Origin: Ovis canadensis
Lineage: Eukaryota; Chordata; Mammalia; Artiodactyla; Bovidae
Direction: 5' to 3'
NCBI RefSeq assembly: GCF_042477335.2
Contig: NC_091246.1
Location: forward strand, 22,627,001 to 22,691,000
Length of the DNA stretch: 64,000 bases
The stretch's first letter is position 1. Every line of letters starts with the position of its first letter. Positions 36,446-47,290 of this stretch are shown here, piece after piece. Made by a program: the position numbers and the translations under genes. The notes beneath the pieces are model-generated. The model ran no database searches, was not told the origin of the DNA, and saw nothing but the letters and a program-made list of their open reading frames with translations.

Positions 36446-37123
36446 TTACTGCTTTAAATCTAGCAAAAGAGATTCATCATCCTCTACTTTCACCTGGGGT
36501 TTAAAAGTAACTTTCAGAGGCTCGGGGGTCGAGATCTCCCCACATTCTTGGGGAGGACGCGGGGCACTGGCCTCCTCAGGGTCTGTTTCACTGAGCACCT
36601 CGGGGTAGCGCTCACTGATGGGGCCTAGAGCCTCGCCCCTGGCAATGATGTCCACCCCCACCTCCCGGACCTCTTCTGGACCCTCGGCCACAGCTCGATC
36701 TTTGGTTTTCCGAAGGCTACGCATCTTAAAAGCTTCCCTTGAGGGAGCTGCATTGGAAATGGATTTCTTAAACCTCTCCCCTGACTGCTTCAGCCTCTCC
36801 CCCGACTGTCTCAGTCTCTCCCCCGACTGTCTCAGCCGCTCTCTCCTTTCTGGGGTCACTATTCTAGTCCTAATTCTGTTCACTTTCTTGTCAAAATTCT
36901 GCCGCGTCTTCTGCATGTTTTCTTTGGAAAAGGCCTTTTTGATGTTATCAATGCGCTCCTTGCCTGACTTTCTAAGCCTGGCAGACCTGCTCTCTTCAAC
37001 GAAATATTCTTCATCTGAAGACAGATCAACTGGGGTATCAAAGACTTCGTCCTCCTCCTCTGGACTCTCAATCAAGCTTCTGTCTTTCACAACAGAAAGG
37101 GACGTCGGACACTGAACCTCCTC
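36446..37123 (-). CDS. CAVIN4: CAVIN4 coding exon 2 (terminal)
   Basis: Encodes residues 137-361 and the stop. The acceptor is a pyrimidine-rich tract ending CAG at 37126-37124, and phase 0 joins it directly to exon 1. The exon starts EEVQCPTSLSVVKD, completing the conserved cavin motif begun in exon 1. Next come an acidic stretch (about 154-181, rich in E/D with DLSSDEEY), a basic helical HR2 region (about 182-260), and a tail ending EDDESLLLDLKQ. Residues 231-251 are three tandem 7-residue units (ERLRQSG, ERLRQSG, ERLKQSG) followed by a partial fourth. The total of 361 residues is close to my recollection of about 364 for the human protein. The frame stays open upstream to 37189, but that part is intron. 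No frameshift or early stop is seen, so the gene looks functional. Confidence 0.96.
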   Translation of the reverse strand, partial: EEVQCPTSLSVVKDRSLIESPEEEDEVFDTPVDLSSDEEYFVEESRSARLRKSGKERIDNIKKAFSKENMQKTRQNFDKKVNRIRTRIVTPERRERLRQSGERLRQSGERLKQSGERFKKSISNAAPSREAFKMRSLRKTKDRAVAEGPEEVREVGVDIIARGEALGPISERYPEVLSETDPEEASAPRPPQECGEISTPEPLKVTFKPQVKVEDDESLLLDLKQ

Positions 37124-37479
37124 CTGAAGGAGAGAGAAAGCAAGCATGTTAGCTATGGATTCTTGGACCTTCCAGCCACACCTTTTCAATCTCCTCCACA
37201 GGTTGCTTATCCTCCACCCGCTCCTTAAATGCTGGTGTTTCTAAAGGTTTCTTTTTCTTCATCTCCCAAGCTCACCCTGAGCAACGTTATCCACTGCTCT
37301 ACCTTCAAATCCAATGGCAAGCAGACTCAACAAATCTTCCCTTCACCTCTCCCCTTCCCCTAAGATGAAGACTCATTTCTAACTGGCAGGCAGACTTCTT
37401 CACCTAGATGTAACGCAGGCATCTCTAACTTATCCAAAAATCAAGGCCCAGCCGTCACCCTTTCCCGGACCTCTCAGCA

Positions 37480-38060
37480 CTAATACCTCCAGTTGTCACC
37501 CAGAGAGAAACCTCAGAATCACTGTCCCAAATATTCCCTGCTCTCATCCAACATCCAACTCATCACCAAGCACTGTCGGTAACACTGCTTACCATCTAGT
37601 AATTACTCTGTTCCCTCTTCCTTCCTCCTTGCCTCTACCAATGTCTTAATTCAGGCTCCGCAATCTTAGCCCTGAACTTATGAAATACCTTCACCACCGT
37701 ATCACCTAAGTATTTCCTGTGAAATGTTCCTAAAACATACATCTGATCACATCCATCCTCTACTTTAAAACATTTGGGAGCTCATCAATACTCAAAGGAC
37801 AAAGAGTTCAAATTCTGTAGTATAATTAGATAACTCTTTGGTTTGAACTACACCTGCTTTCCCAGTCCTCCCGTCCAGCCACACAAACACTCTGAGCCCC
37901 TCCAACACATGCCGTTCTCATCCCTCCACATCTTCATATACGTGGTTTTTGCTACCTTAATTAAATACCTTTAAATGCTCTTTTCAACTTTGTGAACAAA
38001 ATCTTCAAGTCAAACATGCCCAATCTCCCCAAGAGACCAATTCTGTCTCCAATTTATACC
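37480..38060 (-). repeat. Old unnamed mammalian repeat, minus orientation
   Basis: Blocks such as CCAACTCATCACCAAGCAC and CTCCAACACATGCCGTTCTC are in the same order as in other minus copies. Diverged. Confidence 0.42.
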
Positions 38061-38081
38061 CAAATGACACAAAAGTACTTG

Positions 38082-38220
38082 TTGTTCACTTAATAAGTCA
38101 TGTCCGACTCTGTGTGACCCCATGGACTGCAGCACACCAGGCTTCCCTGTACTTCATTATCTCTCAGAGTTTGCTCAGATTCACGTGCATTAAGTCAGTG
38201 ATGCCATCCAACCATCTACT
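38082..38220 (-). mobile_element. BovB LINE 3' terminal fragment
   Basis: Antisense BovB end: GTCATGTCCGACTCTGTGTG through GATGCCATCCAACCATCT. It lies sense to CAVIN4 in its intron. Confidence 0.85.
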
Positions 38221-38404
38221 TAACAATATTTTTCACAGTCTGAATTGAACTGGAGCTCTATTCATTTATGTATGTCTCCCTGGGGCCTTCACTAAATTAA
38301 TAGGTTCCATGAAAGCCAAGGTGTATCTTATTTATGATTTATGCCCAGCATCTATCAGAGTGCCTTGCACATAGTAGGTATGCTCAACAAATGCCTGCTG
38401 GAAC

Positions 38405-40690
38405 AAAGAAACACATGCCTTCATTCAACAGATTGTTACTAAGCACCCACAATGTACTAGTCAATATTCTGGGCACTGAGAGCCTCCTGTGAGTAAAACA
38501 GTAAAAGAACCTGTATTCTCAGAAAGAGAAATAAACGAGTTATCTATATAGTATGTTGGATGGTAATAAATGTTAAGGTAAAAAATAAAATGGGGAGTGG
38601 GGATACACAGTGACTGGGGAGAATGCTCAGAAAGGTCTCACTAAGAAGGTGACATCCAAGCCTAGACCTGAAGGTAACGCATATCCCAGGGAGGAAAGGA
38701 GAAAGCAAAGAAGGCATCATGACTGAAGCAGAATGATCAAGGGTCAACAGAAGGAGAGAAGGTAAGAGAGGGGGCGAGAGGGCCAGCGCACATAAGGCTC
38801 TGTAGCCAATAATGATTGTGGCTCTTATTCCAGGAGTGTGATAGGAAGCCTTCTAAAATGTTCTGGGTGACATGATTTGACTCATGCTGTAAAAGGGTCA
38901 CCCTGTTGAAATGAGGCAGCCGAGGGTAATGAGAAGCAGGGAGAGCAGGTAGAGACCACTGAGCTCAATCAGGTGAGAGGTGGTCAGGGTGTTGGCAGAG
39001 GTGGTGGTGAGAAGCGGTCTGATTCCAGATCCACTGTGAAGGCAGCAGTCAATGGGATCCACTGCTAGACTGACATGTGGAGACATCGAGGGTGATGATT
39101 CTCAAGTCCAGGGCCTGAGCAAATGAAGGACAGATTTGCATTACTAAGACTGGGAAAAAGTTGGCTTAAAGCTCAACATTCAGAAAACTAAGATAATGGC
39201 ATCTGGTCCCATCACTTCATGGGAAATAGATGGGGAAACACTGGAAACAGTGGCAGACTATTTTGGGGGGCTCCGGAATCACTGCAGATGGTGATTGCAG
39301 CCATGAAATTAAAAGACGCCTACTCCTTGGAAGGAAAGTTATGACCAACCTAGATGGCATATTCAAAAGCAGAGACATTACTTTGCCAAAAAAGGTCCAT
39401 CTAGTCAAGGCTATGTTTTCCAGTGGTCATGTATGGATGTGAGAGTTGGACTATGAAGAAAGCTAAGTGCCGAAGAATTGATGCTTTTGAGCTGTGGTGT
39501 TGGAGAAGACTCTTGAGAGTCCCTTGGACTGCAAGGAGATCCAACCAGTCCATTCTAAAGGAGATCAGTTTTGGATGTTTTTTGGAAGGAATGATGCTAA
39601 GGCTGAAATGCCAGTACTTTGGCCACCTCATGCGAAGAGTTGACTCATTGGAAGACTCTGATGCTGGGAGGGATTGGGGGCAGGAGGAGAAGGGGACGAC
39701 CGAGGATGAGATGGCTGGATGGCATCACAGACTCGATGGACGTGAGTCTGAGTGAATTCCGAGAATTGGAGATGGACAGGGAGGCCTGGTGTGCTATGAT
39801 TCATGGGGTTGCAAGGAGTTGGACACAACTGAGCGACTGAACTGAACTGAACTGAAGATTGGGAAGACAGTGGGAGGCAGAGACTGGAGGGGAAGGATAC
39901 TGACTAAGATGCTGAGCATGCCAACTTTAAGATGTCCACTGTACATGCACGCAGAGATGACAAGTAAGCAGTTGAATATATAAGTCTGCAATTCAGGAGA
40001 GGTCTGGACTAGAGATTTATATCTCTAGGAGTCATTAACATAAAGATGAAACTAAAAATCATGACCAGTTGAAAGAGACCACCAAGAGATTGAGTGAGTG
40101 GGTCTACACTCCATTACTCAAAACTCCCTGGAAGCAAAGTACCTTTTAAAAATCAGAATATTTCAGATTTGGGAAAATAATATCTAACATTCCCAGTGAG
40201 ATCTTGGGAAGAAAAAAAAATACGAACATTCATTCCAGGGTGGCATAAAGAGTACAAATAGCCTCATGCTACTTGAGGTTGGGTTTGCCTTCAAATGAGT
40301 TCAAGTCAAGTTAGGTCTTGCTACCAAATAAGTTACAAAAAATTTATTTTTAGAAATTTTTGAATTTTGGTGTTATAGACAGATAAATGGATTTGGGACC
40401 TAAAGATAAGAAGGAAGAGATGAGAAAGAATCAAAATGGAAAAATATCAGCCAGTGAGGCAGGAGGAAACCCAAGAGAGAGGGACACCCCCAGGAGCCCA
40501 GGGGAAAGAAGTTTTAAGAAGAAAGGGAGACTACAAATATGCAAAAGAGAAGAAGAGAGAGAGGGAATAACTATGCCAATGTGTCAAAAGGTAAGGATGA
40601 GAAATGGATTGAACTGGCAGACACTAGTAACCTTGAGAATGAGCCCAAAAACACAGCTGCTAAAGGACCTCAATTCACTATTTACAGGTT
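38405..40690 (+). repeat. Old unnamed mammalian repeat split by BovB
   Basis: Left part 38405-39150 (TTCATTCAACAGATTGTTAC, AGAAGGTGACATCC) and right part 39858-40690 (AGGAGAGGTCTGGACTAGAG, CCAGTGAGGCAGGAGGAAAC). The 103-codon frame at 40387-40698 lies in this repeat and is not a gene. Confidence 0.5.
39155..39857 (+). mobile_element. BovB LINE 3' portion
   Basis: From GAAAAAGTTGGCTTAAAGCT to a GAACTGAACTGAACTGAAG tail, encoding the BovB C-terminus with several frameshifts. Antisense to CAVIN4. Confidence 0.94.
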
Positions 40691-40774
40691 ACTTTTAAAA
40701 CTAAACCAGAAAAACTTGAAAGATCATGAGATTTCTAACTGAACCGATGAATTTTTTAAAAAGAAACTATGCTC

Positions 40775-41075
40775 CCAGGCTTCCCTGGGGGTCCAGTGGT
40801 TAAGAATCCACTGTGTAATGCAGGGGACACACTGGTTCAACCCCTGGTCCACAACTAAGTCCATGCATCACAGCTACTCAGCCCACACTCTAGAGCCCAC
40901 AAGTTGGGAATACCAAGCCCGTGTGTGACAACTGCCGAAGCCCACGAACTCTAGAGCCTGTGCTCCGCAACAAGAGAAGCCACCTTGTAGCGTACTACAA
41001 CTACAGATTAGCCCCCGCTTGCCACAACTAGAGAAAGCCCTGTGTAGCACAGACAAAAAATGAATACATCTAAAA
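40775..41075 (+). mobile_element. CHR-2-type tRNA SINE
   Basis: GGCTTCCCTGGGGGTCCAGT head, GGTTCAACCCCTGGTCC B-box region, and a CHR-2 body ending in an A-rich tail. Confidence 0.87.
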
Positions 41076-42248
41076 CAAAACAAACTAACAAAAAACTGTG
41101 CCCTTACTTTAAGATCCAGATTAAATCTGTTCAACCAAAAAAATTTACTATGTAAGAATGTATATTCATATACATTCCAAAACCTATCAGCCCGATAGTC
41201 AAGAAGGAATCCCTGGAACTTTATTTCTTTGGATATTTACTTAAAATTTAATTATTAGGCTATAGGATTGGACAGTCTAGTAGCTTAAAAAAAAAAGTCA
41301 GGGTGGGTAACTGATAGCTCTCTGATGAATCAGTTAGAAGCTGCAACTTTATTCCTCTCTTTTCCTGACCACCTGCTACAGGGAGTGGCTTCAGCAGCCC
41401 TGCCTGTGTGGGTGTAGACTGAGGAGGTATTAGAAACAAAGCTGAAGAATCATTACTGTTCAGTGAGAAAAACCTTCACAATCCTGCTGTAGAGAAATCA
41501 GATCTGGCTCAACTCAGAAATCACAAACCCTCCTTCAAGTGCACAACAAACTCTACAAAATTAGGCTTAACAACAAAACAAAACAGAGGTGAAGTCAGAG
41601 AAAGAACTTGTTAAGTGAATCTATTTGTTGTAATGCCTATGCTTCAGAGATATCATGAGTTAGTGGTGAATACACTATAATAATAATTGAAAACAATTAG
41701 GGTTGAATTATTGTTGAGTTCCAAGTATAATTATTATGCATCTTTTCATGTAAAATTCTAGGTAAGAAGATGAGTTTTATAACAAAACAAGTACTATGAA
41801 TCGGAGTATAGTAGCCATGATTATCAAAGTAGTACAGCTAGGAGAAGTCTGAATATTGATAAGTCCAGAGCTTATCATTAGGGAAAGGCCTAATACCTCA
41901 TTTGGGAAGCAAAGGCATGTGATTAGTAAGCAAAATTGTTAGAAGGTATGATAATCCTCCTTCCTGGCTTTCATGATGAGAAGGTCACCAAGGTGAAAGC
42001 ATGTTCAAAAAGAAATCATAATTGTATGATACAGAGCAGATACTTTTTTCCAAAGCCAATGTCCAGGATTAGGTAAAAGCTCCACTGTACACAACTGGGG
42101 GAGATAAAGTACCAATAAAGTCTGCCACCGAAAGATATATCCAGGGAAATCTTTCTGAGGAAAAACCCAAATGGAAAGGTAAGCATGTTACAGCTAAATT
42201 ACTCATCTTCAAGTTAATTTTAGTAGAAGGCACAGTCTCAGTAAAGCT
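41076..42248. other. Intronic sequence, nothing recognised
   Basis: Within CAVIN4 intron 1. AT-rich with no exon or named repeat. Confidence 0.5.
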
Positions 42249-42292
42249 GTGTGTGTGTGTGTGTGTGTATATACACATATATATACATATAT
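42249..42292. repeat. TG/TA dinucleotide microsatellite
   Basis: About nine TG units followed by TATATACACATATATATAC. Confidence 0.9.
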
Positions 42293-42318
42293 TAACTATA
42301 AGAATAAATTTGAAGAAT

Positions 42319-42430
42319 TTGGGGAATTCTCTGGTGATCTAGTGGTTAAGATTTGGCTCTGTCTCTTTCACAGACTCAGTGCCTGGTCAAGGAACTGAGA
42401 TCCCACAAGTGGAGCAGCCAAAAAAAATTA
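42319..42430 (+). mobile_element. Short tRNA-derived SINE
   Basis: GGGAATTCTCTGGTGATCTA head, CAGTGCCTGGTCAAGGAAC, and an AAAAAAATTA tail. Confidence 0.75.
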
Positions 42431-42544
42431 TAAGAATTATAACTGCTACAAAGAACCATATGAATGCTGTATTCTGTGTTCCAACATCTAAGAATCCCCA
42501 AATCCACTGGTAGTTGCCTGTATCTTTTTTTCACAAGCACTCCC

Positions 42545-42640
42545 AACTACATGAGATAGCTACTGCTTATTGACAAGGGGCTGCTTACTCTGCACAACTT
42601 AATTTCACAGACTCTTCACAGCATTATGCCTCTTAGCTGC
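42545..42640 (+). mobile_element. MIR fragment
   Basis: ATAGCTACTGCTTATTGAC, then CTTAATTTCACAGACTCTTC in MIR order. Confidence 0.5.
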
Positions 42641-42814
42641 TTTTTCATACCATCTTTTATTCATTCTAATAACTGCTGGGGCTCAAAGAAAAGAAAAAAA
42701 TAGCAAGTTTCAGGGAATAAACAGTTTATAGAAACAACTTTTTAAAAGAATTGTATGTTAACAGACACACACGAGACAATTCGGACTTTTCAGAAACTCC
42801 TGTTTTATTAAGCC

Positions 42815-44914
42815 ACTGAAGTCCTTATTGCCAAATTCAGACTTAAATTGAAGAAAGTAGGAAAAACCACTAGACCATTCAGGCATGGCCTAAATCAAAT
42901 TCCTTATGATTATACAGTGGAAGTGAGAAATAGATTCAAGGGACTAGATCTGATAGATAGAGTGCCTGATGAACTATGGACGGAGGTTCATGACATCGTA
43001 CAGGAGACAGGGATCAAGACCATCCCCATGGAAAAGAAATGCAAAAAAGCAAAATGGCTGTCTGGGGAGGCCTTACAAATAGCTGTGAAAAGAAGAGAAG
43101 CCAAAAGCAACAGAGAAAAAGAAAGATATAAGCATCTGAAGGCAGAGTTCCAAAGAATAGCAAGGAGAGATAAGAAAGCCTTCCTCAGCGACCAGTGCAA
43201 AGAAATAGAGGAAAACAATAGAATGGGAAAGACTAAAGATCTCTTCAAGAAAATTAGAGATACCAAGGGAACATTGCATGCAAAGATGGGCTCAATAAAG
43301 GACAGAAATGGTATGGACTTAATAGAAGCAGAAGATATTAAGAAGAGGTGGCAAGAATACACAGAAGAACTGTACAAAAAAAGATCTTCATGACCCAGAT
43401 AATCGCAATGGTGTGATCACTGAATGTGAAGTCAAGTGGGCCTTAGGAAGCATCACTACGAACAAAGCTAGTGGAGGTGATGGAATTCCAGTTGAGCTAT
43501 TTCAAATCCTGAAAGATGATGCTGTGAAAGTGCTGCACTCAATATGCCAGCAAATTTGGAAAACTCAGCAGTGTTTTCCAGCAGGACTGGAAAAGGTCAG
43601 TTTTCATTCCAATCCCAAAGGCAACGCCAAAGAATGCTCAAACTACCGCACGATTGCACTCATCTCACACGGTAGTAAAGTAATGTTCAAAATTCTCCAA
43701 GTCAGGTTGTAGCAATACGTGAACTGTGAACTTCCAGATGTTCAAGTTGGTTTTAGAAAAGGCAGAGGAACCAGAGATAAAACTGCCAACATCTGCTGGA
43801 TCATGGAAAAAGCAAGAGAGTTCCAGAAAAACATCTATTTCTGCTTTATTGACTATGCCAAAGCCTTTGACTGTGTGGATCATGAAAAACTATGGAAAAT
43901 TCTGAAAGAGATGGAATACCAGGCCACCTGATCTGCCTCTTGAGAAACCTATATGCAGGTCAGGAAGTTAGAACTGGACATGGAACAACAGACTGGTTCC
44001 AAATAGGAAAAGGAGTACGTCAAGGCTGTATATTGTCACCCTGCTTATTTAACTTATATGCAGAGTACATCATGAGAAACGATGGCTGGAAGAAGCACAA
44101 GCTGGAATCAAGATTGCCAGGAGAAATATCAATAACCTCAGACATGCAGATGACACCACCCTTAGGGCAGAAAGTGAAGAGGAACTCAAAAGCCTCTTGA
44201 TGAAAGTGAAAGAGAGTGAAAAAGTTGGCTTAAAGCTCAATATTCAGAAAACTAAGATCATGGCATCTGGTCCCATCACTTCATGGGAAATAGATGGGGA
44301 AACAGTGGCAGACTTTATTTTGGGGGGCTCCAAAATCACTGCAGATAGTGATTGCAGCCATGAAATTAAAAGACGCTTACTCCTTGGAAGGAAAGTTATG
44401 ACCAACCTAGACAGCATATTCAAAAGCAGAGATATTACTTTGCCAACAAAGGTCCATCTAGTCAAGGCTATGGTTTTTCCAGCGGTCATGTATGGCTGTG
44501 AGAGTTGGAATGTGAAGAAAGTTGAGTGCCGAAGAATTGATGCTTTTGAACTGTGGTGTTGGAGAAGACTCTTGAGAGTCCCTTGGACTGCAAGGAGATC
44601 CAACCAGTCCATTCTAAAATATCAGTCCTGGGTGTTCATTGGAAGGACTGATGCTGAAGCTGAAACTCCAATACTCTGGCCACCTCATGAGAAGAGCTGA
44701 CTCATTGGAAAAGACCCTGACGCTGGGAGGGATTGGGGGCAGGAGGAGAAGGGGATGACAGAGTATGAGATCACTTGATGTCATCACCAACTCAATGGAC
44801 GTGAGTCTGGGTGAACTCCTGAGTTGGTGATGGACGGGGAGGCCTGGTGTGCTACAGTTCATGGGGTCGCAAAGAGTCAGACACGACTGAGCAACTGAAC
44901 TGAACTGAACTGAA
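42815..44914 (+). mobile_element. BovB LINE, longest copy in the window
   Basis: About 2.1 kb of the ~3.2 kb element, 5'-truncated. It keeps the region before the reverse transcriptase (42848-43393, ending EYTEELYKKRSS), then RT motifs in pieces: SNYRTIALIS, FCFIDYAKAFDCVDHEKLW (motif A), GVRQGCILSPCLFNLY (motif B), and a changed motif C that reads HADDTTL. The C-terminal region opens at 44197-44700. Frameshifts and small deletions (for example near 43400) separate the pieces, so it cannot make a full protein. The TGAACTGAACTGAACTGAA tail ends it. Antisense to CAVIN4. Confidence 0.96.
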
Positions 44915-45137
44915 ATCTTGATTGTTACCTGGTCTACTCTTCACAGAAAGGTTCTCAGAAGAAATGCTGGATACTAAGAATGTTTCCTGGCATGCCTCAT
45001 GCAAGTGGAGCGTGAGATATACCGATGACTATTAATGCCCTTGGAAAAGTGAATTCAAGAATGAAGACGATATTCTCGTACTAAATCTAGACCCATTACA
45101 TACACTGCCAAAGGCTCCTGATAGTAAGATGACAGAT

Positions 45138-45164
45138 GCGTGTGTGTGTGTGTGTGTGTGTTTT
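45138..45164. repeat. TG microsatellite
   Basis: About 11 uninterrupted TG units followed by TTT. Confidence 0.9.
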
Positions 45165-46671
45165 CCCAAAAAGTCTGGAGAAGGAGTTTCAGGGACTTGG
45201 GGGGTGTGGCAGGGGGGAAGAAATGGCAAAGCCCTTCAGATGGCATAGTCCAACCTGCCTACCTCTGAAATCAGCAACCTTCTCTTCTCATTCTTTCTCC
45301 TAAATAACTAACAGGCTCTTCACAACAAATCCTAAATACCACTTACTATGCCAGTATAACCTTATCAGTCAACAGTGGGCTACAAAGAACTGACTAAAGT
45401 GTAAAGAATCCCCTGGGGCATTAATGGCCCACATCCCTGGTATCTTACAAATACCCGCCTACATAATCCAACTGTGTTCCTATTTCAATTTGTTTTTATT
45501 CTCCTAGGCTTTTCCCGTATGCATATGGGCATCCACCCATTTAAAAAATACAGCATGATAACATTACAAATATGCACTAGTGAACATCCCTGCACATATT
45601 CCTGATTTTACACATAGAACAAGTTCTTTGATGTGAAATTTTGAAGCCAAAAGGTTTGTGAATTTTTAAGGTTCTTAACACATACTACCAAAACCACCCT
45701 CCAGAAATGTACCAATTAATATTCTACTAGCAGAAAATGAAAGTGCTTGTTATTTCCTATTCTTAAACTCAGAATATGTTTCAGTAACTGTAAATATTTA
45801 AATAGGTGAAAGTGGAATTTTGCTCATTTATTTGGTGTTCTGTGAACTGACTGATAATGACTTTCCAATTTTTCTACCATGAGAGTTCAAGCTTTTCCCT
45901 TTTGATTTGTAATAGTTTTAAAACATACAATAGGTTTTAGGCATTTGCCATGGATGCATTCCTATCTCAAAAAACATGAGGGTCAAGTGCAGATAAGATA
46001 GGAAGATAGGAACTTACTAGCTCAATACACAATGCCACATAAAAACTACCATATAAAATCAGCTAAGAGGCATTATAATCAAATATAAGGAATTACTTAA
46101 GTGACTCCTATGCTTGTATAACTATAAGAAAAAAAAAGAACTGCCTGATTGTTTGTCAAGAAATACTGTTTTGCTTATAACTGTGACTTACACATTATTA
46201 TATGCAAAAAATTCAAGAGACAAATTAATTTCTGCAAAGTTTACATTTTTATTGTTTAGGGCTTTCCAGGCTCTCCATAGCAAGGGAAAGAACCACATTG
46301 TGGGGCTACAGGTCCTCAGTTTCTTTTTTTTTTTTTTTCCATACAACAAAGAGGTGTTTTAAACTGGAGGCTTCTTCGCTATCTTCTAGTTCTAACCTTC
46401 TCAAAGGCTGTGAGAGGGCACCATGCTAATATGGCTAATATCCCAAAAGCGGATTACCAATATTAAGTTTCAAAGGCAAGAAATAGACTCAGCTATGATC
46501 CACAGTTCATATTACATGGAATGGTTGAGAAGCTCAAAACACGGACATGATAGTACACCAGTTAACAGAGAAATGGCTTTATCCTGAGATCCCTGCTGAT
46601 ACAGAACTCCACCACACACATGTATACAACAGTCACCATGTAACACTGGAAACTCGGATAGGACACGCTGG
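45165..46671. other. CAVIN4 intron 1, 5' part
   Basis: About 45490-45850 resembles an old L1 3' UTR in antisense (CTACCAAAACCACCCTCCAG block). A T-rich run lies at 46322-46340. Otherwise nothing is named. Confidence 0.4.
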
Positions 46672-46722
46672 CCATTAAAGGATGCAAAAGATTGCAGTCA
46701 TTGAGTTAAACACACAGCTTAC

Positions 46723-47130
46723 CTGGAATATGACCACACGGAATTTGTTTTTCTTCATTATTTCTTCTTGCTTAGCTTCAACTTTTTTAACATGAGTTTG
46801 TTGCTTCTCCACCCGGGCCTTCACGTCTTTAATGTGAGCACTGACCTTTCGGGTTTTCTCAAACAACTTGTTAATGACATAGCCCATGTTGCTGTGTGAC
46901 TGTGAAAACTTGAGCAGGTCGATCTGGACGGACTTGACGGCGTTCTCCATCACCCTGTGTCTCTCCTCTATCCTCTTCTGGCTGGCCTGCACGCTGTCCA
47001 CGATGGCAGCGACTTTGTCCAGCACAGTCACAATGGTGAGAGCGGCATCTTGGTCTTCATCTTCTGTCACATTCGACAGGCGATTCTGGTGGATTTTATC
47101 AGCATTTGAAGCTGACCTATTATGCTCCAT
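46723..47130 (-). CDS. CAVIN4: CAVIN4 (MURC) coding exon 1
   Basis: Encodes residues 1-136 of cavin-4, the muscle-enriched caveolar coat protein also called muscle-related coiled-coil protein. The frame opens with [15 protein letters not shown]. It continues through a long charged helical region (about residues 20-125, the cavin HR1 trimerising coiled coil) and ends in [10 protein letters not shown], which resembles the equivalent point in other cavins. The ATG at 47128-47130 has A at -3 and G at +4, a strong Kozak context. The exon ends in frame at a CAG|GTAAGC donor (GT at 46722-46721); reading through it gives a short intronic tail and then a stop. Family knowledge: cavin-4 joins caveolin-3 caveolae and T-tubule membranes in heart and skeletal muscle and affects Rho/ROCK and ERK signalling. 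Identification rests on recognising the protein; the splice fits exon 2 in phase 0. Confidence 0.96.
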
Positions 47131-47290
47131 TTTAATTAGTTCTCAGTGAAAGATGTCTTACCACAATCAATTCTGGCACTGAGGGCAAAAAGTTAGCTTG
47201 ATAACGGGCAACAGGGTTGCTTAAAGGGTTGGAAGCCCCACCCCTGGAGGCTGGTCAAGTATTTGTAACTACAAATACCCATAGATGACT
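47131..47290 (-). promoter_or_regulatory. CAVIN4: Putative CAVIN4 5' UTR and proximal promoter
   Basis: Immediately upstream of the CAVIN4 ATG. Read in the gene's sense direction it has a CTTTAAG TATA-like element about 90 bp from the ATG (complement near 47220-47227), a GGGGTGGGGC KLF/Sp1-type box (complement near 47235-47245), a TTATC GATA-type site, and a perfect 20-bp palindrome at 47259-47278. A promoter must lie between here and the TMEFF1 end, but the TSS is not visible and the motif calls are weak. Confidence 0.4.

Larger units (their letters stand above)
37124..46722 (-). other. CAVIN4: CAVIN4 intron 1
   Basis: The single intron between the two coding exons, 9,599 bp, GT-AG. It holds a short sense BovB tail (38082-38220), an old unnamed repeat (38405-40690) split by an antisense BovB (39155-39857), a CHR-2 SINE (40775-41075), a TG microsatellite, a small tRNA SINE, and the longest BovB of the window (42815-44914, antisense to the gene). 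A second TG run sits at 45138-45164. The 5' end next to exon 1 has a CArg-like CC(A/T)6GG match at 46672-46681. Confidence 0.9.

Noticed and set aside
36618-37115. 165-codon plus frame opposite CAVIN4 exon 2
   Set aside because: It is the complement of a real coding exon.
37124-37189. Open frame extending CAVIN4 exon 2 upstream to an ATG
   Set aside because: The acceptor at 37124 splits it; the extension is a pyrimidine-rich intron tract and the protein joins exon 1 in phase.
40387-40698. 103-codon basic plus frame in the CAVIN4 intron
   Set aside because: It lies inside the old unnamed repeat and its codons follow that repeat's blocks.
42249-42292. Possible regularly spaced repeat array
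   Set aside because: Simple TG/TA microsatellite; no CRISPR-like spacing exists anywhere in the window.
46886-47149. 87-codon plus frame opposite CAVIN4 exon 1
   Set aside because: Antisense shadow of the coding exon.
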